From Desulfovibrio sp. (GTDB taxonomy: Bacteria > Desulfobacterota > Desulfovibrionia > Desulfovibrionales > Desulfovibrionaceae), in NCBI GenBank assembly GCA_031281815.1, contig JAITEY010000141.1:1-30261 (forward strand): a DNA stretch of 30,261 bases, written 5' to 3'. A program made the translations under genes and the position numbers. Positions 7,580 through 14,520 of this stretch are shown one piece after another (the first letter of the stretch is position 1; each line of letters opens with the position of its first letter). The notes under the pieces are model-generated. The model was not told where the DNA came from, did not search any database, and was given only the letters and a program-made list of their open reading frames with translations.

Positions 7580-9055
7580 TCAGTGAGTATATCCTGCCGT
7601 TTTTTCAATCATTTTCAGCGTGCCGTCCAGTTGGAGTCCGGCCGGACTCTTGCTGCTCATCGCCCGCTCCAGCGCCGTTATGCCCTTGATGACCGTGGAA
7701 TGTCTGCGGTTGAACTGTCTGCCGATAGCTTCCAACGACAGGGATGTGTGCTTGCGGGCCAGGTAGAAGGCAGTATTCCGCGCTGCCACGTATTCCTGCC
7801 TGCGGCTTTCCGACATGAGTTGCTCTCTGCTGATGCCGAATGCACTGCATACGGAACTGATGATGCTTTCCATATCCGCGGCGGGGCAATACCCGCTGTG
7901 CCGGCTCACGACTTCCCAGGCAAGATCCGGCGTGATTGCCGCGTTCAATACGGAGGCTTTGAAGATAAGCATCTGCAGGCAGCTCTCGATTTGGCGCACG
8001 TCGGCGTTGACGTGTCTGGCCAGCATGTCTTCCACGTCTTTCGGCAGTTGCACCTGGTGCACGGAAGCCTTGTGGCGCAGAATACGCCGCCGGGTTTCCT
8101 CGTCCGGGCGCTCGATAAACGACAGGATGCCCGCGGAGAGACGGGAAAGAAGCTGTCCGTCCAATCCTTTTATGTCCCGAGGCGCAAAAGAACTGGAAAA
8201 GACGGTTTTCCCGCCGCGTTCGTGAATACTGTTCAGCGCGGCCAGCAGCTCGCCTTGCGTCTTGTCCTTGCCCTGCAGAAAATGGATGTCTTCGAGAAGC
8301 AACAGGTCGAGGTCCCTGTGCCTGGCTTTAAAGGCCGGGATATCCCCCGCTCTGAGCGCGAACACGAAACGGGAGGCGAATTCTTCCGCCGTCAGGTATT
8401 CGACTTTGGGCAGACAGCGGTTGCATACCTTGCTCAACGCGTTGCCGATAGCCTGCATCAGGTGCGTTTTGCCCAGGCCGGGGGCTGAACTCAGGAAAAG
8501 TATGTCCGGGCTTTTCGCTGTTTCGCACATGCACAGCGACGCGGCGTGCGCCAACCTGTTGCCGGGTCCGACAATGAAATCGTCAAAGGAAAAACGCCAG
8601 GTGGGCTCCTGCCGCGTCGGGGCCGCCCGCGAACCGGACGCCAAGGGAAGAAAAAGTTGCCCGGCCGGGAGCGGTCTGGGCGCGAGTGAACAGTTCGCCG
8701 ACGCCGCTGCCTGGTTGGAGGGCCGGAGTTTTTCCGGGGCAGCCGTCAGTCCCGCTTCTTCAGTATCTTTTTCCGGCGTCCCGGCGGGCGCGGAATCCGG
8801 CGAATCCGCCTGCGGGCAAACGGGGCTGTATTCCACGCTCACCGCGTAGTCCTCCCCCATTACCTCCGCAACGGCCTTTTCCAGATGCGCCGAGAACCAC
8901 GAGCGCACATGGGAGCAGACGAATGCCGACGGGGCGCGCAACAGCAAATCTTTGCCGCGACGCACGGGAATCAGCGGGTGAATCCAGAGCTTAAGCTGCC
9001 CAGGAGAAATACTTTTTCCCAGAATTCCGCAAATTTCAGACCATTTCTCATGCAT
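7580..9055 (-). CDS. dnaA: DnaA-family replication initiator protein, divergent
   Basis: The 491-residue protein has all four DnaA regions: domain I (residues 1-75), a Pro/Ala/Ser linker (76-150), an AAA+ ATPase (about 150-390) and a helix-turn-helix DNA-binding domain (about 395-490). Walker A is APGLGKTH (191-198) and Walker B LLLLEDIHF (251-259). Family motifs are shifted from the textbook forms. Walker B has ED rather than DD, the sensor 2 region is ADVRQIESCL rather than NVRELEGAL, and the DNA-binding signature is RRHSTV rather than RDHTTV. In E. coli that aspartate contacts the DnaA box. The gene is not beside dnaN, recF or gyrB, and no clear DnaA boxes are visible nearby. It may be a second DnaA; some Desulfovibrio genomes carry two. 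The ATG start lacks a strong ribosome binding site. Confidence 0.9.
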   Translation of the reverse strand: MHEKWSEICGILGKSISPGQLKLWIHPLIPVRRGKDLLLRAPSAFVCSHVRSWFSAHLEKAVAEVMGEDYAVSVEYSPVCPQADSPDSAPAGTPEKDTEEAGLTAAPEKLRPSNQAAASANCSLAPRPLPAGQLFLPLASGSRAAPTRQEPTWRFSFDDFIVGPGNRLAHAASLCMCETAKSPDILFLSSAPGLGKTHLMQAIGNALSKVCNRCLPKVEYLTAEEFASRFVFALRAGDIPAFKARHRDLDLLLLEDIHFLQGKDKTQGELLAALNSIHERGGKTVFSSSFAPRDIKGLDGQLLSRLSAGILSFIERPDEETRRRILRHKASVHQVQLPKDVEDMLARHVNADVRQIESCLQMLIFKASVLNAAITPDLAWEVVSRHSGYCPAADMESIISSVCSAFGISREQLMSESRRQEYVAARNTAFYLARKHTSLSLEAIGRQFNRRHSTVIKGITALERAMSSKSPAGLQLDGTLKMIEKTAGYTH

Positions 9056-9704
9056 GGGTCATGTTGTAGGGAACCTCGGACCCGGAAGCAAGGGAGGAAT
9101 TCCCCCCGAATCCCTGTCAAGCAAAAATTGCTTTCACAGCATTTGTATGGTTTATCTTATTAATATATAAGCTGATTTTGTATCTCATCCACTATTGTCG
9201 CAAAATGAAAAAGCCTTGCTCGTCAAGGCGATAGCGTGTCTCCTGCTGCGGCAATCACAGTAACCATCCGGGCAATTAACAGTCGAAAAGACATTTTCCT
9301 CTTATTTTTGTAAAAAATCGCTTTTTTTCTCGTCCGTCGTACCGGCATGCGTTTTGCGGGCAAGGTATCCGCCGGGGTTCTCCGCAACTTCGCCGGGGCT
9401 CTTTCCCGAACCTTGAAAACGACAGGCGGGAATGCAGGGGAATTACCGGTGGTGTGCCGGTCAAGCCCGGTCTGCCGGAAAACGGAGAATCCGGTCGGGA
9501 ATGCGGGGAAATTACCGGCTGTGTGCCGTCGCAGGCAGCAACGGGGGGAGGAGAGGGGGATGCGCAGAGAGGCGTCGAATCAATCCGCGCGGACACGGTC
9601 CGCAGTACCCTGCGCCTGCCTGAGGGCGGACAGATGCGGGCAATCGCGTGCTCAAAGCAGGCAACGCAAGCCGATACGCTCCGACTGAGGGCGGGCCGAT
9701 GCGG
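9056..9704. other. 649-base gap between lpxC and dnaA
   Basis: No gene was recognised. The left half (9110-9330) is clearly AT-richer and probably holds the dnaA promoter on the minus strand. A weak match is TTGCGA, 17 bases, CAAAAT near 9170-9200; another -35-like TTGACA at 9120-9115 has no good -10. Short hairpin arms aagcaa/ttgctt lie at 9119-9133. The right half (9330-9700) is GC-rich with two pairs of imperfect direct repeats. Both strands have open frames of about 100 codons here, but they are proline/arginine-rich, lack ribosome binding sites and look like chance frames. Confidence 0.6.
9205..9229 (-). terminator. Intrinsic terminator between lpxC and dnaA
   Basis: On the minus strand the sequence reads GCCTTG-ACGAG-CAAGGC followed directly by TTTTTC. 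This is a six-base perfect stem with a five-base loop and a U-run. It would end transcripts arriving from lpxC about 475 bases downstream of its stop, and would separate them from dnaA. Confidence 0.75.
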
Positions 9705-9708
9705 TCAA
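9427..9708. repeat. Two pairs of imperfect direct repeats downstream of lpxC
   Basis: A 33-base segment at 9427-9459 recurs at 9496-9528 with 29 of 33 bases matching (69-base offset). A second pair begins tgagggcgg at 9621 and 9686 (65-base offset, about 24 bases, imperfect). The spacing is similar in both, as if a unit of about 65-70 bases had been duplicated and then decayed. Confidence 0.6.
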
Positions 9709-10622
9709 CCCGCGCAGACGCGGGCCGCGGGCCGGGGCGTTGCCGGCGCGCGGCGTCCCGCAGGACGCTCGTCCGCGACGCGCTCTTCCAAAAAAAGGTC
9801 GGGGGAAGCGAAGATATGGCGGAGGAAGGCGTTGTTCAGACCGTGCCCTGAACAGTAAACGGTGAAACGGCCTTGCAGGGGGAGAGGCGACATGGCCGTG
9901 TCGCCGATGAAATCCAGAAGCTTATGACGCGCAAATTCGTCTTCGTATCGCAGGCCGTCCGGATTGAGCACGCCCGTGTCGTCGAGAATGACGGCGTTGT
10001 CCAGACTGCCGCCCAAACCGAGTCCGGCCTTGTGCAGCATCTCCACATCCCGCAGAAAACCGAAGGTTCTGGCTGACGCAACGGCGGAAAACGAGTCAGG
10101 GGTCAGATCCAGCGTCATGCGTTGCGCGCCGATGGCCGGGTGAGGAAATTCAACGAAATAATCCACGAAAAATCCGTCATAGGGTTCAGCGCGGATCCAC
10201 TTGCCTTCCGCGGCAAACCGGACCGGACGCTTGATACGCAGTATCCTGCGCGCGCAGGACTGCCGGCGTATGCCGGCCTTGGAAATCAACGCGACAAAGG
10301 CTGCGGCGCTGCCGTCCATGATGGGAATTTCGCCGCCGTCGACATCGACGTGAATATTGTCGACGCCGAGGCCGTGCAGGGCAGCCGTAAGATGTTCCAC
10401 CGTGGCAACGGAAACGCCGTTTCCGCCCAGAGTGGTCGCAAGAAAGGCCGTCGTCACCGCATCGGGCGCGGGTCGAACGGCGCGCGAACCGTCCGGCGTG
10501 CGGACATGGAACACTATGCCGGCATTCCCGGCCGCCGGGCGCAATGTGACGCTTACCTCTTTCCCGCTGTGCAGCCCTATGCCGGAACAGGAAATCCGCC
10601 GCCCTATGGTTGTCTGCCGCAT
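9705..10622 (-). CDS. lpxC: UDP-3-O-acyl-N-acetylglucosamine deacetylase
   Basis: This zinc hydrolase catalyses the committed step of lipid A synthesis, removing acetate from UDP-3-O-acyl-GlcNAc in the cytoplasm. The 305-residue protein begins RQTTIGRRISCSGIGLHSGK. It has the zinc ligands H77 (VEHLTAALHGLGVDN), H233 and D237 (HKLLDFIGD), and the later catalytic H260 (GHGLNN). EIPIMDGSA is also intact. Length is typical. The ATG at 10622 follows GGAGG with five-base spacing, a strong start. The final 25 residues are an Ala/Pro/Arg tail beyond the usual fold. It is downstream of prmC on the same strand, with two hairpins and a TATAAT in the 153-base gap. Confidence 0.97.
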   Translation of the reverse strand: MRQTTIGRRISCSGIGLHSGKEVSVTLRPAAGNAGIVFHVRTPDGSRAVRPAPDAVTTAFLATTLGGNGVSVATVEHLTAALHGLGVDNIHVDVDGGEIPIMDGSAAAFVALISKAGIRRQSCARRILRIKRPVRFAAEGKWIRAEPYDGFFVDYFVEFPHPAIGAQRMTLDLTPDSFSAVASARTFGFLRDVEMLHKAGLGLGGSLDNAVILDDTGVLNPDGLRYEDEFARHKLLDFIGDTAMSPLPLQGRFTVYCSGHGLNNAFLRHIFASPDLFLEERVADERPAGRRAPATPRPAARVCAG

Positions 10623-10694
10623 GCATGCCTCCGTGTGTACCGCCTGTATGCAAAAAGCATTCCGAAAACTATATATTTATATCATCGTGTAATT

Positions 10695-10700
10695 ATTATA
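10695..10700 (-). promoter_or_regulatory. Possible -10 element upstream of lpxC
   Basis: The minus strand reads TATAAT inside a very AT-rich island (about 10660-10710), some 75 bases upstream of the lpxC start. No convincing TTGACA lies 16-18 bases further up, so this is only a candidate. Confidence 0.3.
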
Positions 10701-10745
10701 GAAAATTTTGCGCATGGAGCGGGTCATCGTGTGCTTTTTCACACA

Positions 10746-10762
10746 GTGCGTTGTTTACGCAC
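10746..10762 (-). terminator. Hairpin just downstream of prmC
   Basis: Arms gtgcgt (10746-10751) and acgcac (10757-10762) pair perfectly around five bases. A second short hairpin (gtgtg/cacac around ctttt) follows at about 10732-10745 on the minus strand. There is no U-run immediately after, so termination is plausible but not shown. Confidence 0.4.
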
Positions 10763-10775
10763 GGGCTGTTGGGCA

Positions 10776-11825
10776 TTACCGGCGCAGGCGGGCGGCGAGA
10801 ACCCTGTCCCTGCCTGCGCGATCCGCATGCAGGCGGGTTTCGCGCCAAGGGCCCGCGCGCAGGGCGGACAGGAGCCGGGCTCCCTGATGTGCTCCTATTT
10901 CCAGCAGAAGGACGCCGCCCGGCTTGAGCAGTGTTTCCGCGCGGCGCATGATGCTCAGGGCGGCTTCGCTGCCGTCGGTGCTTCCTTCCGGTCCGCGGGC
11001 GGGGAAGGGCACGAGGGCTGTTTTCGGTTCGTGTTCGCGTATTTCGCGCGGCAGGAGGACATATTCCTCTGTACTTACATAGGGAGGGTTGCCGACCAGC
11101 AGATTCAGTGATTGTTCGCGCAGGGGAGGGTAGTTGAAATCGGCGCGGAGAAAGGCGATGCGGCCGCATCCCAGGGCGCGGCAATTCCGGGAGGCGAGCC
11201 GCAACGCGCCTTCGCTTATGTCGAGGGCCACGCCTCTCCAGTTGTCGGGCAACTCCAGGTCCAGAACCGCGGCAAGGCAGCCGGAGCCTGTGCCGAAATC
11301 GGCAAAGACGGCCTTGTCCGCGCCGTGCCGGCAACTTGGGGCGGCGGATGAAGCGAGTTCGACGAGCAGTTCGCTTTCCGGGCGGGGTATGAGCACTTCC
11401 GGTCCGACTGTAAAGAGGTAGCCGTAAAACTCTTTTTTTCCCACGATATAGGCGGTCGGCTCGCCTGACGCGCGCCGTCCGATAAACGCGAAGGCTTTTG
11501 CCGCGAGTGTCGGGTCCAGGAGTTGTCGGGGCGACATCAGCAGCTCTTTGAGCAAATCCGCTCTGTCCATGCCGCAGGCAGCGGCCAGAAGGACTTCCGC
11601 CGTCAGGCGGGGACTGTCCGCGCCTGCGTTGTCCAGGCAGCGCGCGGCGGCGGCGAGGAAGCGCCCCGCATCGGCGGGGAAAAACTCCGGGTCGACGGGG
11701 GACGGCTCGGTACCGGCGGGAAAGCGCTCTGCGTCGGCGGGGAAGGGCTCGGTATCGGCGGAGGAGCGCCGGGGGTCGTCCCCGGCGCCCGCCGGCGGGG
11801 CGGCGGCACGGCGCGGGTTGTACAC
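10776..11825 (-). CDS. prmC: Release-factor glutamine methyltransferase, with repeat-bearing N-terminal extension
   Basis: PrmC methylates the glutamine of the GGQ motif in release factors, so it fits directly after prfA. The SAM-binding motif is FADFGTGSG (about 174-182) and the catalytic NPPY lies at 246-249. The family usually begins near what is residue 50 here (GRFLAAAARCLDNAGADSPR). The extra ~50 residues contain five degenerate seven-residue units (SADTEPF, PADAERF, PAGTEPS, PVDPEFF, PADAGRF). I saw no ATG, GTG or TTG codon in frame between the GTG at 11825 and the conserved region, so the extension is probably real unless a CTG is used. The frame is the same as prfA, separated by the prfA TAG and three codons. 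No good ribosome binding site precedes the GTG, so translation may depend on prfA. Confidence 0.92.
   Translation of the reverse strand: MYNPRRAAAPPAGAGDDPRRSSADTEPFPADAERFPAGTEPSPVDPEFFPADAGRFLAAAARCLDNAGADSPRLTAEVLLAAACGMDRADLLKELLMSPRQLLDPTLAAKAFAFIGRRASGEPTAYIVGKKEFYGYLFTVGPEVLIPRPESELLVELASSAAPSCRHGADKAVFADFGTGSGCLAAVLDLELPDNWRGVALDISEGALRLASRNCRALGCGRIAFLRADFNYPPLREQSLNLLVGNPPYVSTEEYVLLPREIREHEPKTALVPFPARGPEGSTDGSEAALSIMRRAETLLKPGGVLLLEIGAHQGARLLSALRAGPWRETRLHADRAGRDRVLAARLRR
11668..11770. repeat. Five 21-bp degenerate repeats in the prmC 5' end
   Basis: Units of about 21 bases with a core like gtcggcggggaa start near 11668, 11690, 11709, 11729 and 11751. They encode the seven-residue repeats at residues 22-56 of PrmC. 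Confidence 0.7.
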
Positions 11826-11834
11826 GGCGCGGGG

Positions 11835-12905
11835 CTACAGTTCGGACTGTGCTTTGAGTTTTTCCGCCTGGGCTGCGGTGGTCAGGGCATCGACAATTTC
11901 CTGAATGTCGCCTTCAAGAATCTGTTCCAGTTTGTAGAGGGTCAGGTTGACGCGGTGGTCGGTCACGCGGCTTTGGGGGAAATTGTAGGTGCGGATACGT
12001 TCGGAGCGGTCTCCTGAACCGACCTGGGAACGGCGGTTTGCGGCCTGTTCGGCGTGCAGCCTGTCCTGCTCGGCCTGCAGGAGGCGTGAACGGAGCACCT
12101 TCAGCGCCTTGGCCTTGTTTTTGTGCTGGGATTTTTCATCCTGGCAGGAAACGGTGATGCCGGTCGGGATATGCGTCACGCGCACGGCCGAATCGGTGGT
12201 GTTGACGCTTTGGCCTCCCGGCCCGGAGGAGCGGAAGACGTCGAAACGCAGGTCGTCGGGTTTCAGGTCTACGTCGGCTTCTTCGGCCTCGGGCATGACG
12301 GCCACGGTTGCGGCCGAGGTGTGAATGCGCCCTTGCGATTCCGTGACCGGCACGCGCTGCACCCTGTGGGTGCCTGCTTCGTATTTCAGGCAACTGTAGG
12401 CTTTCCTGCCGCTCAGGAGGGCGATGACTTCCTTGCAGCCGCCGGCGGCGGCGTCGCTCATTCCCAGAACTTCCACCGTCCAGCCGCGCGCTTCCGCGTA
12501 GCGGGCGTACATGCGGAAGAGGTCCGCGGCAAAGAGGGCGGCTTCTTCTCCGCCGGTTCCGGCGCGGATTTCCAGGATGATGTTTTTGTCGTCCAGCGGG
12601 TCCGCGGGGAGAAGCAGGAGGGTCAATTCCTGTTCCAGGCGGGTCGCTTCCGCTTCCAGGCGCTTCAGTTCCTCGCGGGCCATCTCCCGGATGCCGTTGT
12701 CCTCGTCCTGGAGCAGTGGAGCGCTTTCGGCTATCTGGCTTTTGACTGCTTCATAATGTTTGAAGCGTTCCACAATCTCTTTGAGATCCGCGTGGGCTTT
12801 GGCCAGTTTGCGGTAGCGTTCCTGGTCGGCAGGGGCCTCCGGGTCGGCAAGCTGCCGCTCGAGGTCTTCATGGGTATTCTTCAGATTTTCCAGTTTGGCG
12901 AACAT
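11835..12905 (-). CDS. prfA: Peptide chain release factor 1
   Basis: RF1 reads UAA/UAG stop codons and triggers peptide release on the ribosome. The 356-residue product is of normal length. The codon-recognition tripeptide is PVT (186-188, within RVQRVPVTESQGR), typical of RF1 rather than RF2. GGQ lies at 230-232 in SSGPGGQSVNTTDSA. The N-terminal coiled-coil domain (1-100) is intact. The ATG at 12905 lacks a strong ribosome binding site. The leader contains two copies of a 14-base sequence (12903-12916 and 12934-12947), the first covering the start codon. It sits in rpmE-DUF1385-prfA-prmC order. Confidence 0.97.
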   Translation of the reverse strand: MFAKLENLKNTHEDLERQLADPEAPADQERYRKLAKAHADLKEIVERFKHYEAVKSQIAESAPLLQDEDNGIREMAREELKRLEAEATRLEQELTLLLLPADPLDDKNIILEIRAGTGGEEAALFAADLFRMYARYAEARGWTVEVLGMSDAAAGGCKEVIALLSGRKAYSCLKYEAGTHRVQRVPVTESQGRIHTSAATVAVMPEAEEADVDLKPDDLRFDVFRSSGPGGQSVNTTDSAVRVTHIPTGITVSCQDEKSQHKNKAKALKVLRSRLLQAEQDRLHAEQAANRRSQVGSGDRSERIRTYNFPQSRVTDHRVNLTLYKLEQILEGDIQEIVDALTTAAQAEKLKAQSEL

Positions 12906-13011
12906 CGGGCGGTTGTTTTTCCGGTTGTGCGGACGTCGGGCGGTTGTACGGGCCGGGTTGTTCAGGTCCCGCCGTGCATAAGGGCAGAATCGTTCAGGTT
13001 CCGCCGTTCAT
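12903..13011. repeat. Paired 31/32-bp direct repeats at the DUF1385-prfA junction
   Basis: The sequence catcgggcggttgt (12903-12916) recurs with one change at 12934-12947, an offset of 31. A separate 20-base sequence at 12960-12979 recurs at 12992-13011 with an offset of 32 and two changes. The second pair includes the DUF1385 stop codon, so the end of that gene is itself duplicated. Confidence 0.7.
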
Positions 13012-14050
13012 AGGGCGGGGTGGTGATTACGGCGTCTGCCGTGTCGCCCAGGGCTTCTTTAAGGGCAACAAGGGCGACTTCCAGTTCCCGGTAGTCCGGT
13101 TCACGGGTGGTGAGAAGTTGCAGGAGCATGCCCGGCCCGCGCGCGAGAAGGCCCGGCAGGAAGGAGCGTATGTCGGCGGAGGCGCGGATGGCTTCGTAAG
13201 CCAGGGCGCTTATGGGCGCCATGAGCAGAAGTTTGAAAACAATGATGACCGTATGCTTGATCAGGGCGGATTCCGGCGTCCAGAGGGACAGCAGGGCGGG
13301 CACAAGCGCCGCATGCAACAGGATGGACAGGGACAACACGAAGAGCAGAAAGGTCGTTCCGCAGCGCGGGTGCAGGCGGCTGAAAGCGGCGGCGGCTCCG
13401 GCCGTCACCGGATTTTCGCCGTGCTCGTAGGCGGCGATGGTTTTGTGTTCGGCCCCGTGGTATTCGAAAACGCGGCGGATATCCGGCACGCAGGAAATGC
13501 AGGCTATATAGCCGATGAACATGATGAATTTCAGCAGTCCGTCCCATAGGTGGAAGGAGAGATCTTCCACTTCTCCGGACAGGGAGAGGGCGTTCAGCCC
13601 GAGGGTCAGCAGGTGCGGCAGGACCACGAACAGCATGAGGGCAAAGCCCACGGCGCCGAACAGGGCCAGAACGAGATGCCGGTTTTCGAGACGTTCGCCC
13701 TCGGCCTCTGCAGCGAGTGCGGCAGACAGGTTGAGCGCCCTGATGCCGTTGACCAGGGTGTCTACCAGCAGAGGGAAACCGCGCAGCCAGCGTTTGCGCG
13801 CAAGTCCGGAATTGAAGCAACTGCGCCAGGGGCCGGTCAGGGCGATGATGCCGCCGCTGCCGGTGCGGACGGCAACGGACACGGTACCGCCGTTGCGCAT
13901 CATGATGCCTTCTATGACCGCCTGCCCGCCGACGGCGAGGCTTTCCCGACTGTCGTCGGCATCGTCGACGGCGTTTGCGCAGGCGGCGGGCAAGGCCGCG
14001 AAAAGGGCGAAAAGGGCAGCGGAGTATTCGGCGCGGGCGGCTGAGTGCAA
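12962..14050 (-). CDS. DUF1385 family membrane protein
   Basis: DUF1385 proteins are conserved membrane proteins of unknown function often encoded beside rpmE and prfA. This one has the family opening VGGQAVIEGIMMRNG and a middle block RRVFEYHGAEHKTIAAYEHG. It also carries SRLHPRCGTTFLLFVLSLSI with several hydrophobic segments (around ALMLFVVLPHLLTLGL, IMFIGYIACIS, FLLFVLSLSILLHAALV and TVIIVFKLLLMAPISAL). The invariant His/Glu/Cys residues could bind metal, but that is inference. The start is a TTG at 14050 preceded by AGAGG with six-base spacing, 10 bases after the rpmE stop. About 40 residues precede the conserved core. The 3' end carries a 32-bp duplication. Confidence 0.88.
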   Translation of the reverse strand: MHSAARAEYSAALFALFAALPAACANAVDDADDSRESLAVGGQAVIEGIMMRNGGTVSVAVRTGSGGIIALTGPWRSCFNSGLARKRWLRGFPLLVDTLVNGIRALNLSAALAAEAEGERLENRHLVLALFGAVGFALMLFVVLPHLLTLGLNALSLSGEVEDLSFHLWDGLLKFIMFIGYIACISCVPDIRRVFEYHGAEHKTIAAYEHGENPVTAGAAAAFSRLHPRCGTTFLLFVLSLSILLHAALVPALLSLWTPESALIKHTVIIVFKLLLMAPISALAYEAIRASADIRSFLPGLLARGPGMLLQLLTTREPDYRELEVALVALKEALGDTADAVITTPPYERRNLNDSALMHGGT

Positions 14051-14060
14051 ACGCTGCCTC

Positions 14061-14270
14061 TTATTGTTGCGCGCGGGCGTATTTTTTGCGGAAGCGGTCG
14101 ATACGTCCGGCGGTGTCCACGAAACGTTGCTTGCCGGTATAAAACGGGTGACAACGCGAGCAGATTTCCATGGAGATTTTTTCGCCTTTGGTGGAGAGGG
14201 CTTCGATGGAACGGCCGCAGGCGCAGCTTATGACGGCCTTGTACAGCTTCGGATGAATATCTTTTTTCAC
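14061..14270 (-). CDS. rpmE: 50S ribosomal protein L31 (zinc-binding type)
   Basis: The 69-residue product KKDIHPKLYKAVISCACG...ICSRCHPFYTGKQ is L31. It has four cysteines (C16, C18, C37, C40) that form the zinc site of the C+ form. The GTG start at 14270 follows GAGG with six-base spacing, and the protein begins exactly where L31 should. A longer in-frame ATG at 14414 would add a non-homologous arginine-rich stretch and is rejected. It is first in the run rpmE-DUF1385-prfA-prmC. Confidence 0.97.
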   Translation of the reverse strand: MKKDIHPKLYKAVISCACGRSIEALSTKGEKISMEICSRCHPFYTGKQRFVDTAGRIDRFRKKYARAQQ

Positions 14271-14414
14271 GGCTGACCTCGTCGGGCGCCGGGGACTTCG
14301 CAGGGGTGTACGGCAACCGCGCCGTCCGGGGACAGGCGCATTGCCGTGCCGCGATTGCCCGGGCAGGAGTTGTGTTGAATTTTTATCAATACGCCCGATG
14401 CGGACATTTGGCAA

Positions 14415-14452
14415 GAAAAAAATCGAAAAAAGAACTGCCGACGCGTTGCGTC
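14415..14452 (-). terminator. Terminator downstream of the hydroxyacyl-CoA dehydrogenase gene
   Basis: On the minus strand GACGC-AAC-GCGTC is followed after five bases by TTCTTTTTTC and then a second T-run. It lies 70 bases after the dehydrogenase stop and before rpmE, so it would isolate the rpmE operon. The rest of the 250-base gap holds the hairpin at 14473-14497 and a TTGATAAAAATTCAA inverted repeat at about 14373-14387 that may belong to the rpmE promoter region. Confidence 0.6.
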
Positions 14453-14472
14453 ATGCCGTAAGCGCGGGAAGG

Positions 14473-14497
14473 CCGGCGCGCCGCGGGGGCGCGCCGG
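14473..14497. repeat. GC-rich hairpin, nine-base perfect stem
   Basis: Arms ccggcgcgc (14473-14481) and gcgcgccgg (14489-14497) pair around seven bases, 24 bases downstream of the dehydrogenase stop on its transcript. No U-run follows directly. It may act together with the terminator at 14415-14452. Confidence 0.6.
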
Positions 14498-14520
14498 GAA
14501 ACGGGTGCGGCGGAGCTGCG

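Noticed and set aside
9056..9330. oriC next to dnaA
   Set aside because: The stretch is AT-rich, but I found no good TTATCCACA-type boxes; the best match (tcatccact at about 9185-9193) has two mismatches.
9276..9688. Short genes on either strand downstream of lpxC
   Set aside because: The frames are Arg/Pro-rich, overlap each other and contain the direct repeats; no ribosome binding site or homology is apparent.
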